Shown: positions 17,129 to 25,318 of the stretch, piece after piece
Numbering within the stretch: position 1 is the stretch's first letter
Layout: each line of letters starts with the position of its first letter
Assembly (NCBI GenBank): GCA_016840025.1
Contig: JAEOTF010000295.1
Span: forward strand, 1 to 27,946
Origin: Candidatus Hodarchaeota archaeon
Lineage (GTDB): Archaea > Asgardarchaeota > Heimdallarchaeia > Hodarchaeales > YT1-039
Direction: 5' to 3'
DNA: 27,946 nucleotides
The notes under the pieces: model-generated
Database searches by the model: none
Told to the model about the DNA's origin: nothing
Seen by the model: the letters and a program-made list of their open reading frames with translations, nothing else
Program-made: the position numbers and the translations under genes

Positions 17129-18488
17129 TGGGATGAATTGGCAGTTTCAGAGTCTATAGCTCTACAAATGCCTTTTCGCCAACAGATAGGGGTTACTAAT
17201 GAGGTTTTGACAGGTTTAGCTAGTCCATCTAGCTTGATGTATTGGCCATAGTTCTGCATTCCTTTGACCAGAAATTTTTTCCCTTGAAATAGGACAATAT
17301 CCTTGGGTTGGAACTTATAGCGTTGCCTACGAATGCTTACCCGCCCTTTGTTAGTCTTGTGCCCTCTATACTTCCGTAGGTTTTCTTCGGTCAGGTTCTT
17401 GTTGCGGGTGCGTCTGCCACTGAATAACGCCTGTCCACTTGCCTTCTTGCCTGTACGGGTGTCCACGTATTTCGCGTCATAGAATTTCTGTAAAGCGCGG
17501 TTATTGCGTCTGATTTGTTCAAAACTAATAGGAATAGCCCGTTTTTGAGTTGTCCCATTCGCAACCAGAAACGCATCGGTGGCATGGGACTTCAAAAGGG
17601 CTAATTCCTTTCGTTTCATCTTGGTTAGATAACCATAGGTGTGTTCGCAATCTAGTGCATTCACTAAGCGCCATCGCACTATAGACATGAAGGTTTCGGC
17701 TTTGAAGGGTTTTAATTTCGGTTGCCAGCCGTAAAGGAGTCCTTTTCCTTATGATTCTTTGGAATATGACATTTAATACAGAGTGTAACCAGATTACTAG
17801 GTCTATCACTTTGATCTCCTTTCCAAAAGCCGACATGGTGAACTTCGAGGATTTTTTGTTTGTAGTTGTTCTTGCAGTCGGGGTTCTGACATTCATGGTG
17901 ATCTCGATGGAGAATGTATTCTCTGAGATTCCAAAAACCGGCTTGTTCGCCTTCTTGATATTTTTTGCCATTAATGTCGGGATTTTTGATTTTCTGGATG
18001 TCAAAATTAGCTACTTCTATCGTGATGCGAGTAATCGGGAGAATAGATTGAAGTAAGGCAATCAAGCGATGATGAGAGTCTAACTTATGCTGAGTAGAAG
18101 GGGGGAACCAGTCTTCCTTTCTGCATCTATTATCAAATCGGGGCTTTCGATACCGCAAAGGTTGTCTCCGGTGGGTTCTATACATTGCTCTTTCACTTAG
18201 TCTCTCGGACATTCCTTCAAGAAGACGTAATACCCCTGAAAACAGTTCTTCGTATCGTGTAAGTGCCGAAAAACCAATGTATGTATATCCTGAATCAATC
18301 CCTAGCTCTATATCCTGTGTGTAATTACTCGAACCAAAGTTTAGTTGAATTACAAACGGATCATGTCTTAAAATCTTCGCTTTAGCCGACTGGAGTAATA
18401 AGCGTGCCTGACGTGGCGTGGTTGGCATTAAAGGCTTTCCATGTCGGTTTAAGACGAATATTTTGCTCATTGTTTCATTCTCACTCAT
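17113..18488 (-). pseudogene. iscB: IscB RNA-guided nuclease, single frameshift
   Basis: IscB, the OMEGA nuclease ancestral to Cas9, split into two frames. The upstream frame (18488-17712) has the PLMP domain (GKPLMP), RuvC-I LGIDSGY (Asp65), an Arg-rich bridge helix THRRQPLRYRKPRF, RuvC-II TIEVANF (Glu158), and HNH with zinc pairs CQNPDC and CIKC plus LEVHHVGF (His217/218). The downstream frame carries LLYGWQPKLKPFKAETFMSI, RuvC-III KSHATDAF (His and Asp present) and a basic C-terminal target-adjacent-motif domain, ending at 17113. The frames join if one base is restored near the TTTT at 17743-17746 (minus: GGAAAAGG). All catalytic residues survive, so decay is recent, or the shift is programmed, or it is an assembly error. 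ATG 18470 (MSKIFVLN) is the more typical start. Confidence 0.9.
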
Positions 18489-18784
18489 TTGTTCTTTTTC
18501 TGTTCTTCATACTCTATTGGTCAGGCTAAAAGAAAGCCTGGCTCCCCGAAGGGAGTAGTCCACATTGCCAATGTTACTAGAGGTTTCGTGTCAGCAACAC
18601 TTCGCCTAACCCTGTAGCGATGTTTAATCACTGACCGTAGAGTGTCAGACTTGTGGAGTATCCGACAGTACCTATCCATTCTCCGTAACGGACTACATCA
18701 CCTTTACAGATGATGTTGAGGCTAATCAACAGGGCTTAAAATGGTAAACCATCCCAAGCCCACAGATCACTTGTGTCTGTGGGT
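18489..18784 (-). ncRNA. Omega-RNA (HEARO) scaffold upstream of iscB
   Basis: About 300 bases between the element's left-end palindrome and iscB, without a convincing gene. On the minus strand it folds into many short hairpins. Proximal to iscB is CUCCC-UUCG-GGGAG, a UUCG tetraloop (18542-18555), beside CAGGCU/AGCCUG with a 7-base loop (18522-18540). Farther up are UCUGAC/GUCAG, CAUCA/UGAUG and a nested stem GGGCUU/AAGCCC enclosing AUGGU/ACCAU (18732-18761). IscB systems carry their guide RNA at this position, with the guide at the RNA's 5' end, which here would come from the flank beyond 18785. The assignment rests on position and structure; covariance-model support is lacking. Confidence 0.75.
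18759..18783. repeat. Left-end palindrome of the ISC element
   Basis: Perfect 8-bp stem CCCACAGA (18759-18766) with TCTGTGGG (18776-18783) and a 9-base loop. It lies at the outer end of the omega-RNA region, where a Y1 transposase hairpin is expected. Its CCC (18759-18761) also takes part in the neighbouring RNA stem at 18732-18761, so the two structures exclude each other. Confidence 0.6.
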
Positions 18785-18813
18785 AGTTGACCAATTACAA
18801 ATTCTAGATGACG

Positions 18814-20196
18814 CTAATTTTTCTGCCCTACTTTCGTAAGAATAGGGAATTTCTTCTTTCCTAGTTTGACGTGAGTTGCTTTACTGAAAATAGTTTTTGC
18901 TATTTGACGAATAGCCTTTTCTAATCCCATATTGATTTCTATGTCGGTCACTGTTAAGTTTTCGTCAATATTGGACCCCAGTGGCGTGAAATCTTGTTTG
19001 ATTTCTTTGAATTGATAATCTTCTTGTTTACGCTGGACACTAGCAATATGATGACAGAGATTGTACTTTTTAAATTCATTACACTCACAAATATACTCAT
19101 TCTGGCGGAGACGCACGGCATATTCGCGTTTGTTATCTATAACAGCCCATTCGTTTTCACTTACCCCAATGACCATCAAATTGGGAAGTTTGACGGCGTG
19201 GATGTGTTTACAGTTGTTAACTCCCCTCTGCCAATAGTCAGGGCAATCACACGTCCATTTTCCACGTTCATGAGTCACAAAGTGAGGAATAGTATCACCG
19301 ACAATTCGATAGTGGGTTGCATCGAGTGCTTCTACTCGTAAAAAGTATGATTTTACCCCTCGTAGTCCTTTAGCATTTTTGACCACTTCAAAGTTGATAT
19401 TCTTACGACCATCAAAACGATCTTGAGCTGTCGGAGTGGTTGCAATTGTTAGATGTCCTTGCTTCCTTCGTAATGCTAGTTCAATTACATTCCACCCTTT
19501 ATCATGTTGCCAAACCTTTCGCTCTCTTGTGAAAGATCTCATGAAGGTTTGAGAAAAAGGAGTTCTGTTGATAATATTTTGATGGTTAGAGTCTTTTACA
19601 TCGAAATCAGACTTATAATCTTTTAACCCAGTTCTTATTTTCTCCAATCCTACCTCCCAGCTTTCTGGTAATGGAATTTTCTTTTCTAACATTGATTCGG
19701 TATCGGATTGAATCTCTAATCCTTCAGGATCGATAAGCATATTTCTTAATGACCCTTTAGCATTCCGTATTCTAGAGATAAACTCTTTGGAAAAATCCAC
19801 ATTAGTTACGCCAACTTCCCAGTGTTCCACATTTTTGAAGGCATCCTCACGGAAATATATCTTTGCATAGGTGCCCATATCCAAACTAAAGGTTTCAAAT
19901 TCAACGAAGTCATTCTGAACAGTAATTATTGGATCATAGTACCACCATCTTGAACGCCAACCCCGTCGGGCACGAGATCCGCTACCAACGACATTGTCAC
20001 TAATAGGAATACGACCAGTTCGGATAGCAGCAACTCGGTGCAAGCGATAAAATAGTTCAGCTATTAGCTGAGAATCCGCAATTTCTGCTTGGAAAAAGAA
20101 CTGTGACTGCGATACTTCTGGCTCTAAAAAGACCACTTCTGTTTGTTGGAGACGGGATGGTCTTTTATACTTCAATTCCAAAACCAAAATACTCAC
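18814..20196 (-). CDS. Protein with two SWIM zinc fingers
   Basis: A 460-residue protein from GTG 20196. The C-terminal part has two SWIM fingers of the CxCx(n)CxH form: CDCPDYWQRGVNNCKH (about 315-330, n=10) and CECNEFKKYNLCHH (about 365-380, n=8). Each sits after a beta-strand W/Y-x-C. SWIM fingers bind DNA or protein and occur in MuDR transposases, SWI2/SNF2 proteins and recombination mediators. The N-terminal 310 residues are alpha/beta and basic, with SRARRGWRSRWWYYDP and RSFTRERKVWQ as notable stretches. I do not recognise a catalytic domain. It could be a nucleic-acid binding protein or a divergent transposase-derived gene. The start overlaps the stop of a possible 36-aa ORF upstream (GTGA), suggesting translational coupling. 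The ISC element follows its stop closely. Confidence 0.8.
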   Translation of the reverse strand: MSILVLELKYKRPSRLQQTEVVFLEPEVSQSQFFFQAEIADSQLIAELFYRLHRVAAIRTGRIPISDNVVGSGSRARRGWRSRWWYYDPIITVQNDFVEFETFSLDMGTYAKIYFREDAFKNVEHWEVGVTNVDFSKEFISRIRNAKGSLRNMLIDPEGLEIQSDTESMLEKKIPLPESWEVGLEKIRTGLKDYKSDFDVKDSNHQNIINRTPFSQTFMRSFTRERKVWQHDKGWNVIELALRRKQGHLTIATTPTAQDRFDGRKNINFEVVKNAKGLRGVKSYFLRVEALDATHYRIVGDTIPHFVTHERGKWTCDCPDYWQRGVNNCKHIHAVKLPNLMVIGVSENEWAVIDNKREYAVRLRQNEYICECNEFKKYNLCHHIASVQRKQEDYQFKEIKQDFTPLGSNIDENLTVTDIEINMGLEKAIRQIAKTIFSKATHVKLGKKKFPILTKVGQKN

Positions 20197-20303
20197 CCAA
20201 TTAGTCCCTTTAAAGGATCATCACCAATCTGTTTCATATTACAGCGAATAACCTTCAAAATGGTCCCTTTCTTTAATGTGGTTAATAGAAGAGGTGTTCT
20301 CAC
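20193..20303 (-). CDS. Possible 36-aa leader or coupled ORF before the SWIM gene
   Basis: A short frame from GTG 20303 to TGA 20193, encoding 36 residues: a basic stretch with LKKGTILKVIRCNMKQIGDD. Its stop overlaps the GTG start of the SWIM-finger gene by four bases (GTGA), the usual geometry of translational coupling. No ribosome-binding site precedes GTG 20303 and no family is recognised. It could equally be a displaced N-terminus of the SWIM protein or chance. The remaining gap 20304-20572 is AT-rich; I see no gene, tRNA or strong hairpin in it. Confidence 0.3.
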   Translation of the reverse strand: MRTPLLLTTLKKGTILKVIRCNMKQIGDDPLKGLIG

Positions 20304-20572
20304 AATTTTTCGATTTTATCGGCTATAAGTAGTCTGAAGAGAGACTATACTGAAAGTGGTGTATTTGATAGAAATCAAAAAAATGCGCATTCTGGTATTT
20401 TAAGTTCTTAAAAGTCAATTATGTTTTCTAAATAGTGATTTCGCAATTCTTCACTAATAAAAAAAACAAAAAGGAATAATAAAGACAGATTTATTCCATT
20501 AGAAAACTGAGATCACATTAAGTCCAGAAGAAATTGTTTTAGGCAGAATTACAGAGGACAACACATAGTGTA

Positions 20573-21625
20573 TTATTTTTTATTCTCTTCTAAGTAGTTT
20601 TGGAGCTTTTGAGCGGTTTTTTTCGAAAAATCTGCTTTCCCTAATCGTTCTTCAAGCCAAGGACGAATAATGCTATCAATAGGTTTAGGAGTGTATCCCA
20701 ATTCATTAATTGCCTTAGAAGAATCAAAAATAAACCACCGCTTAGCTATTTCCACCTCTGAAACTGGAAGAGTTGCATTTCTTCCAAGTTCTAGTATTTG
20801 AGAATATAGACTAGCTAAGAAATTAGGAATTCTACCCGGTGGTTTTTTACCAATTTTTGAACCAAAGAGATGAAAAAAGTCACGTAAAGGAATGTTTTCT
20901 CCTCCCAAAATGTATTTTTCACTTTTTTTACCATTAAAAGCAGCTAACACATGTCCTTGAGCAACAGACTCAGCTAACACAAAATTCCATTGAATCTTAC
21001 CGCCGCCTGGTAGACCAATATACCAAGGGATAGGCAGACCAGGTAATTTTCCGTTTAAATATGCTAAAAGATTGTTTGAAACAGGATTATTCGCACCCAT
21101 ACCCAGACCAATAATAAAGGTTGGATAGACCGTTATAATGGATGGCTCATCATATACTTGAATATAATCATCCACATACTTAGTAGCTTCATATTTTGTG
21201 TTGATATATGGATGTTTGAATTGAATAGGATTATTCCAAGTCTCATCTACAGGAACTTCCTTAGTACTCCCAAGAACAAAAAAACTACTTGTATAGATTA
21301 CTCGCTCAATATTGGTTTCTCTTGCAATATCTAAAACATTCTGAGTTCCTTCAACGTTTACTTGTATATATCCTTCCTTTGGATTCTTAGGCCATGATCC
21401 CACTTTGGCTGCAGCATGATAACAGTGATCAGCGTTTTTAAAAGGTTTTATTAAGGTAGCTGGGTCTGTAACATCTGCTAAAACTGGAATAATTTGCGAA
21501 TTGGTTATTTTATCGAATTTTTTGGGATTTCTTACAATAACATAGATTTCATCATAGGTAGATTGAAGTTCATGAAGTAAATACCCTCCTAAGAATCCAG
21601 TGGCACCAGTTATTACTGCTTTCAA
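20573..21625 (-). CDS. NAD(P)-dependent epimerase/reductase, extended SDR
   Basis: A 350-residue Rossmann-fold enzyme of the extended short-chain dehydrogenase family. The nucleotide-binding motif is GATGFLGG (7-14). Asp51 sits in ADVTD, the catalytic Ser lies in YTSSF (111-115), and YxxxK is Y140-INT-K144. The sequence HAAAKVGSW (70-78) and YPTFIIGLGMGANN resemble dihydroflavonol-4-reductase/3-beta-HSD-like members more than sugar-nucleotide epimerases. The substrate (a sterol-, flavonol- or sugar-type carbonyl) cannot be told from sequence alone. The start is TTG 21625, since no upstream ATG is in frame, and the ribosome site is weak. It is divergent from the TIM-barrel gene, with 134 bases between them. 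Confidence 0.85.
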   Translation of the reverse strand: MKAVITGATGFLGGYLLHELQSTYDEIYVIVRNPKKFDKITNSQIIPVLADVTDPATLIKPFKNADHCYHAAAKVGSWPKNPKEGYIQVNVEGTQNVLDIARETNIERVIYTSSFFVLGSTKEVPVDETWNNPIQFKHPYINTKYEATKYVDDYIQVYDEPSIITVYPTFIIGLGMGANNPVSNNLLAYLNGKLPGLPIPWYIGLPGGGKIQWNFVLAESVAQGHVLAAFNGKKSEKYILGGENIPLRDFFHLFGSKIGKKPPGRIPNFLASLYSQILELGRNATLPVSEVEIAKRWFIFDSSKAINELGYTPKPIDSIIRPWLEERLGKADFSKKTAQKLQNYLEENKK

Positions 21626-21759
21626 ACCAATTCACGATAAATTTTGCTTTTTTTGCTAATTATTTCAGTTATTCACATTCAGCTTTATGATTAATGGTGA
21701 CTTAGTTAGCCGAAAAACAAAAGAGATAAGAGTCGGTACTCAAGTTTTTGAGGTTAAAA

Positions 21760-22674
21760 ATGCTAGTTGGACTAACAATTCAGCAATTAGGAGAAGTTAA
21801 ACCATCACATTGGATGAAATTAGTGAATTTGATAGGGATCGATCATGTTGAGTTTGATCCTACAGTCTTTAGTGATGTGGAGGAAGTTGCATCGTTATTA
21901 GGAAATAAGTCAGTTACTTTCCATTCTCCATATTATACTGATTGGGGTTACGACTTAAGTAGCAGAGATCACTCAGATAAGGTTGAAACTTTTCTTAGCA
22001 ATGTAGAAACTTACGCTGAGAAACTTCGAGCGCATTCCGTAGTTATACATCCACCAGTAGATCCCCAAGGAGATCAAGATTACTTTTTAGAAAATTTAAA
22101 CAGAATTAAAATAACCCCACTCTTGGAAAATATGCCTGGGCAAAAATTACAAGAATTCGAGCAGTGGTACCTTGCAACAAAAGAACAAATACAATCTAAG
22201 ACGCAGATCTGTTTTGATGTACCTCACTCATTTCTTACACATGGAAAAAACGACCTTTTCAACATACCCGAGAGTCTTCTATCAGACCTTACGTATATAC
22301 ACATCTCAGAATTGACTCCAGAACGCGATTGCCATTGGCCGTTCGGTACCGAAGGAGGAGAATTGCCTATTGAGAGATTCAAGGATTTTATGAAAGATCA
22401 TAAGTCAAAGTTGAGAGCTCAATCAAAACAAAGTGATGGCGATTATCTAGACTTCCTTCGAGAAAGAAAAATCAATATAATTTGTAATATGGAGATTTTA
22501 CCTGCAGACCTAAAAGGAGTTGAAAACCTCATCAATTCATATCTAATGTTACTTTCTTTGGGTCCGAAGGGAACTTTTATAAAAAAACGAGTGCGAATAG
22601 CCGCAGTTAAACCTATTTTAATGAGAAAACTTAGGAATGTTGAATTTCAAAGCGAAAGACCAACACATTTTTAA
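21760..22674 (+). CDS. Xylose isomerase-like TIM-barrel protein (AP endonuclease 2 superfamily)
   Basis: A protein of about 304 residues from ATG 21760, preceded by GAGGT (21750-21754). The longer TTG start at 21748 overlaps that ribosome site and is less likely. Strand-helix repeats with metal-ligand-like motifs are visible: HVEFDPTVF, VTFHSPYY, SVVIHPPVDP, PLLENMPG, ICFDVPHSF, YIHISELTPERDCHWPFG and NIICNMEI. These follow the His/Glu/Asp pattern of the xylose isomerase-like/endonuclease IV superfamily, so it is probably a sugar-phosphate isomerase/epimerase or a nuclease relative. The substrate is unknown. The C-terminal 40 residues are basic (IKKRVRIAAVKPILMRKLR), unusual for an isomerase. 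The GNAT gene follows after 21 bases and is probably co-transcribed. Confidence 0.75.
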   Translation: MLVGLTIQQLGEVKPSHWMKLVNLIGIDHVEFDPTVFSDVEEVASLLGNKSVTFHSPYYTDWGYDLSSRDHSDKVETFLSNVETYAEKLRAHSVVIHPPVDPQGDQDYFLENLNRIKITPLLENMPGQKLQEFEQWYLATKEQIQSKTQICFDVPHSFLTHGKNDLFNIPESLLSDLTYIHISELTPERDCHWPFGTEGGELPIERFKDFMKDHKSKLRAQSKQSDGDYLDFLRERKINIICNMEILPADLKGVENLINSYLMLLSLGPKGTFIKKRVRIAAVKPILMRKLRNVEFQSERPTHF

Positions 22675-22695
22675 TAAGGAGAGAATAAATCCATT

Positions 22696-23649
22696 TTGCA
22701 TGTCCTTTCACTTGATGAAATTTGTGAATTGGATTCTTGGCCATTGAGTTGGGCTGGTTTTGGTTTCTTATTTTCTCATTCGGAGCTACAGCGTATACAA
22801 AAGTATGATTCAAGAATATTAGATGCATTCTATGCAATTGAAGACAATCAGGTAGTAGGACAATGTGGAGTAATGCGGGCAGAAATACGTTCTCGTGAAG
22901 GAATAATCCCAATTGGGGGGGTTTGGGGTGTCTGTACTTCTCCAAGATATGCAAAAAGACGGATAGCTTCTCATTTATTACGATATGCTCATGATTTCCT
23001 TCAAACTAAAGGATTTCAACTTAGTTTTTTGATAGTTTCAGTTAATAATATTGCATATAAGATGTATAAGCAGTTTAAATATATCGACATGTGCCGATTA
23101 GGCAATTACACAGGACAAATAAATAATCTTGCTCGAGATGAAAGTAGTCAGAAATTCTGGAGTGTTTATAACCAAGAAGAGCAAAAACAAACACATAATG
23201 TTTTTCATGAAGTAACAAGAGAGACATATGGATTCACAATACGACCATCTAATTTTTTTCAGGGGCAATTCGCGTGGAATCACTGTTCTCCCTCAGATAT
23301 TCTATTAGAAAAGGAGAATGGCAATATTCAGGGCTATGCTGTGCATATATCAAATCGGGTGGCTTCCATTCTTCTAGATATCTGTGTAAAAGATAAAAAA
23401 ACACTTGTAAACCTCTTTAAAAGACTTAAAGGCGTTAGTGATTTAAGGGCAGAAGGTAGAATTCTAATTCCTGGAAGATTAGGGCGATATATGGATAATA
23501 TGATAAAAAACCTGGGATTTGAGTGGCAGACGACTTATGAGACCATAATGGTTAAAGATATTACAGAAGATAGAAATAAAGATGAATTAATGTGGTTACT
23601 CGGCATTGATACAGAAAATTTTCGCATTGTTCAGTTAGATCTCTTTTAA
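22696..23649 (+). CDS. GNAT-family N-acetyltransferase
   Basis: A 317-residue protein with a GNAT domain in the N-terminal half: AFYAIEDNQVVGQCGVMRAE (beta2-beta4), then GVWGVCTSPRYAKRRIASHL (about 74-93) as motif A. A C-terminal extension of about 180 residues suggests a second, Eis- or FR47-like half. In motif A the usual R/Q-x-x-G-x-G/A pyrophosphate loop reads YAKRRIAS: both glycines are replaced, so acetyl-CoA binding may be altered. It would transfer acetyl groups to an amine or protein N-terminus; the acceptor is unknown. The TTG start at 22696 has AAGGAG 13 bases upstream (22677-22682). It is the second gene of a pair with the TIM-barrel protein. Confidence 0.75.
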   Translation: MHVLSLDEICELDSWPLSWAGFGFLFSHSELQRIQKYDSRILDAFYAIEDNQVVGQCGVMRAEIRSREGIIPIGGVWGVCTSPRYAKRRIASHLLRYAHDFLQTKGFQLSFLIVSVNNIAYKMYKQFKYIDMCRLGNYTGQINNLARDESSQKFWSVYNQEEQKQTHNVFHEVTRETYGFTIRPSNFFQGQFAWNHCSPSDILLEKENGNIQGYAVHISNRVASILLDICVKDKKTLVNLFKRLKGVSDLRAEGRILIPGRLGRYMDNMIKNLGFEWQTTYETIMVKDITEDRNKDELMWLLGIDTENFRIVQLDLF

Positions 23650-23832
23650 TCTTGAAAAAAATTGAATGAGTGTGTTTATTAAGTAGCAGTTTTCATCATT
23701 CTCGAAGTGGGTTAGTGACTAAGATTGTGATCTCCAATTAAAGAATAATAAAAAAGTTAGTAGAAAAGATTCCTAACTCAATCACAAGAAATTAAGTCAC
23801 TTCAGAACCTCCATCAAGTAAGATGAATTAAG

Positions 23833-24210
23833 ATGAAGCGAAATCTTTCTATTTCACAATCAAAGGACCTGCAAAGGACTCGACGAGCAGTTATGGGTAT
23901 AGCAACTGAGTTAGGATTTAGTAGACTCGAATTAACTAAACTCTTGAATGCATCTGCAGAACTATCTCAGGATGTTCTAGACAGAAATTCCGCAGCATCT
24001 CTCTCTATTGAAAAGGCAAGTTATCTTGGTCGAGTGGGAATTAGACTAATTTTTGAAGAATCACAAATAAAAGGAAAAGAAAACCAAAACATAGAAGTTT
24101 TTGAAAGAAGAGATATTATTCAAGCAGTTAGACAGATTGTTGATCAGTTTGAGGTCAAATCAACCGATGAGAACGGTTTAATGATTAAAATTACAGTGTG
24201 GCAGGAGTAA
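23833..24210 (+). CDS. RsbT/anti-sigma-like GHKL protein, ATP box degenerate
   Basis: A 125-residue protein from ATG 23833. The helix RRAVMGIATELGFSRLELTK (17-36) followed by NASAELSQDVLD matches the first helices of RsbT/SpoIIAB-type serine kinases (anti-sigma-factor GHKL ATPases). In those, E-L-x-x-N forms the N-box; here the position reads AELSQDVLD with Gln/Asp instead of Asn. The expected D-x-G-x-G (G1 box) after the VGIRLIFEES strand is absent (EESQIKG). The second part, FERRDIIQAVRQIVDQFEVK, has no G2 loop. It therefore keeps the fold start but probably cannot bind ATP. Its role may be scaffold or partner switching rather than kinase. No obvious partner gene lies nearby; the 183 bases before it hold nothing I can name. 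Confidence 0.6.
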   Translation: MKRNLSISQSKDLQRTRRAVMGIATELGFSRLELTKLLNASAELSQDVLDRNSAASLSIEKASYLGRVGIRLIFEESQIKGKENQNIEVFERRDIIQAVRQIVDQFEVKSTDENGLMIKITVWQE

Positions 24211-24312
24211 ACAGCACTAAATGTGGCAGAACTAGAATTTTGTTTGTAAAGACTTGTATTAATTGATTATATGAAGATGTATTCTAATAAAGCTAACATG
24301 GATTAGTTCGCA

Positions 24313-25287
24313 TTAATTTTCATTTAATATTCCTTTGAAATTCAAGGGGTAAGTTTTAATAAAACTGTTCTTTTTAAGGACGTTTACTGAAGGTGGAAGT
24401 ATCATTTTGAGACCTTTTTGCTTAGCTAAACGTATGAGGAAGCTGGGTTGTCCATAAAAAGCATGATAACGCATTTTAGGCGGATTATTATCGGTAAAAG
24501 TTACTTGTATAGCACTAATTTCCTTATTTCTAGTGAGAAGACCGATCCTCTTCTTAATGAGATGGATTTTATGGAGTGAGAACTCAGATATAGGATCATC
24601 TAGCAACATTTGAGTTTCTCCATCCCAAGAAAAATACCGACAAGATATGTAATGAAGTGGGATTTGGTGTTTTTTATAAACTATTTTGTAGTAGAATTGT
24701 AATTTTTCAAGAAAAAAGGAAAAATTTGAACCAGGATAAAGCCAGGTGGTATAAGAGAATGAGAATAATTGTAAAAAATGAAAAATATCTTCTAAATATT
24801 CTTTGCAAGAAAGATTCATGTTAGGAAATCCATCAAAGCATAAGAGCATAGTATTTGGAGAAAGGGTTAAGAATTGGGTATTAGTCAGAAGATTTTGGGC
24901 ATCACCGTAAAGATTTCGAATAAATAGCTGATTTTTCCTCCACCAACGGGTTTGTTCCACGAGACAGGGTGTAAAACCTTGTTGTAAAAGAAAATTATCA
25001 TTGAACTGAATAATGAGAGAGGAAAGATCTATATTTAATACGAAAAGAGATTGGTTGGGCTGAAGAAAGGCAATTAAATTATCAATCTTTCCACAAGCTA
25101 AATTGAGAATGAATTTAGTGTCATCGTTCTTAATTACATCTTTAATTCTGTTGAAATGTATACTATAGTCCTGTTTTTTTTGACGTAAAAGGTATTTTTT
25201 TGCACTTGCATCCCAAAAACGTTCTTCAGGTAACTCTTTTTGTGGTTTTATAGATTTTTCCAGTGTTGAGGGGTTTAATATTGGCAT
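24313..25287 (-). CDS. Methyltransferase-like protein (class I SAM fold, tentative)
   Basis: A 324-residue protein from ATG 25287. The segment KFILNLACGKIDNLIAFL (about 58-75) resembles SAM-binding motif I (hhxLxxGxG-type, here LACGKID). FVLNIDLSSLIIQF then follows as the acidic strand-2 motif (Asp near 87). The later TMLLCFDGFPNM may be motif IV. The sequence is aromatic-rich (SYTTWLYPGSNFSFFLEKLQ FYY region), with C-terminal strands KMRYHAFYGQPSF. It resembles leucine carboxyl-methyltransferase-like or other small-molecule methylases, but I cannot pin the family. The start lies 31 bases after the stop of the gene at 25319-25777, on the same strand, so the two form an operon. Confidence 0.55.
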   Translation of the reverse strand: MPILNPSTLEKSIKPQKELPEERFWDASAKKYLLRQKKQDYSIHFNRIKDVIKNDDTKFILNLACGKIDNLIAFLQPNQSLFVLNIDLSSLIIQFNDNFLLQQGFTPCLVEQTRWWRKNQLFIRNLYGDAQNLLTNTQFLTLSPNTMLLCFDGFPNMNLSCKEYLEDIFHFLQLFSFSYTTWLYPGSNFSFFLEKLQFYYKIVYKKHQIPLHYISCRYFSWDGETQMLLDDPISEFSLHKIHLIKKRIGLLTRNKEISAIQVTFTDNNPPKMRYHAFYGQPSFLIRLAKQKGLKMILPPSVNVLKKNSFIKTYPLNFKGILNEN

Positions 25288-25318
25288 CTATTTTGCACCA
25301 TGGAAAAAAAGAGATTTA

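Larger units (their letters stand above)
17095..18790 (-). mobile_element. ISC (IS200/IS605-like) element with iscB and omega-RNA
   Basis: About 1.7 kb containing, in minus-strand order: an end palindrome, an omega-RNA (HEARO) region, a frameshifted iscB and a second end palindrome overlapping the iscB stop. No iscA/tnpA Y1 transposase is present, so the element would need one in trans. Subterminal hairpins instead of terminal inverted repeats are the hallmark of IS200/IS605-type single-strand transposition. Exact borders cannot be fixed without an empty-site homologue; I place them just outside the hairpins. The element sits immediately downstream of the SWIM-finger gene stop (18814). Confidence 0.8.

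Noticed and set aside
17391..18056. Frames at 17391-17585, 17525-18004 and 17751-18056
   Set aside because: They are out-of-frame shadows of iscB; all IscB motifs lie in the other two frames.
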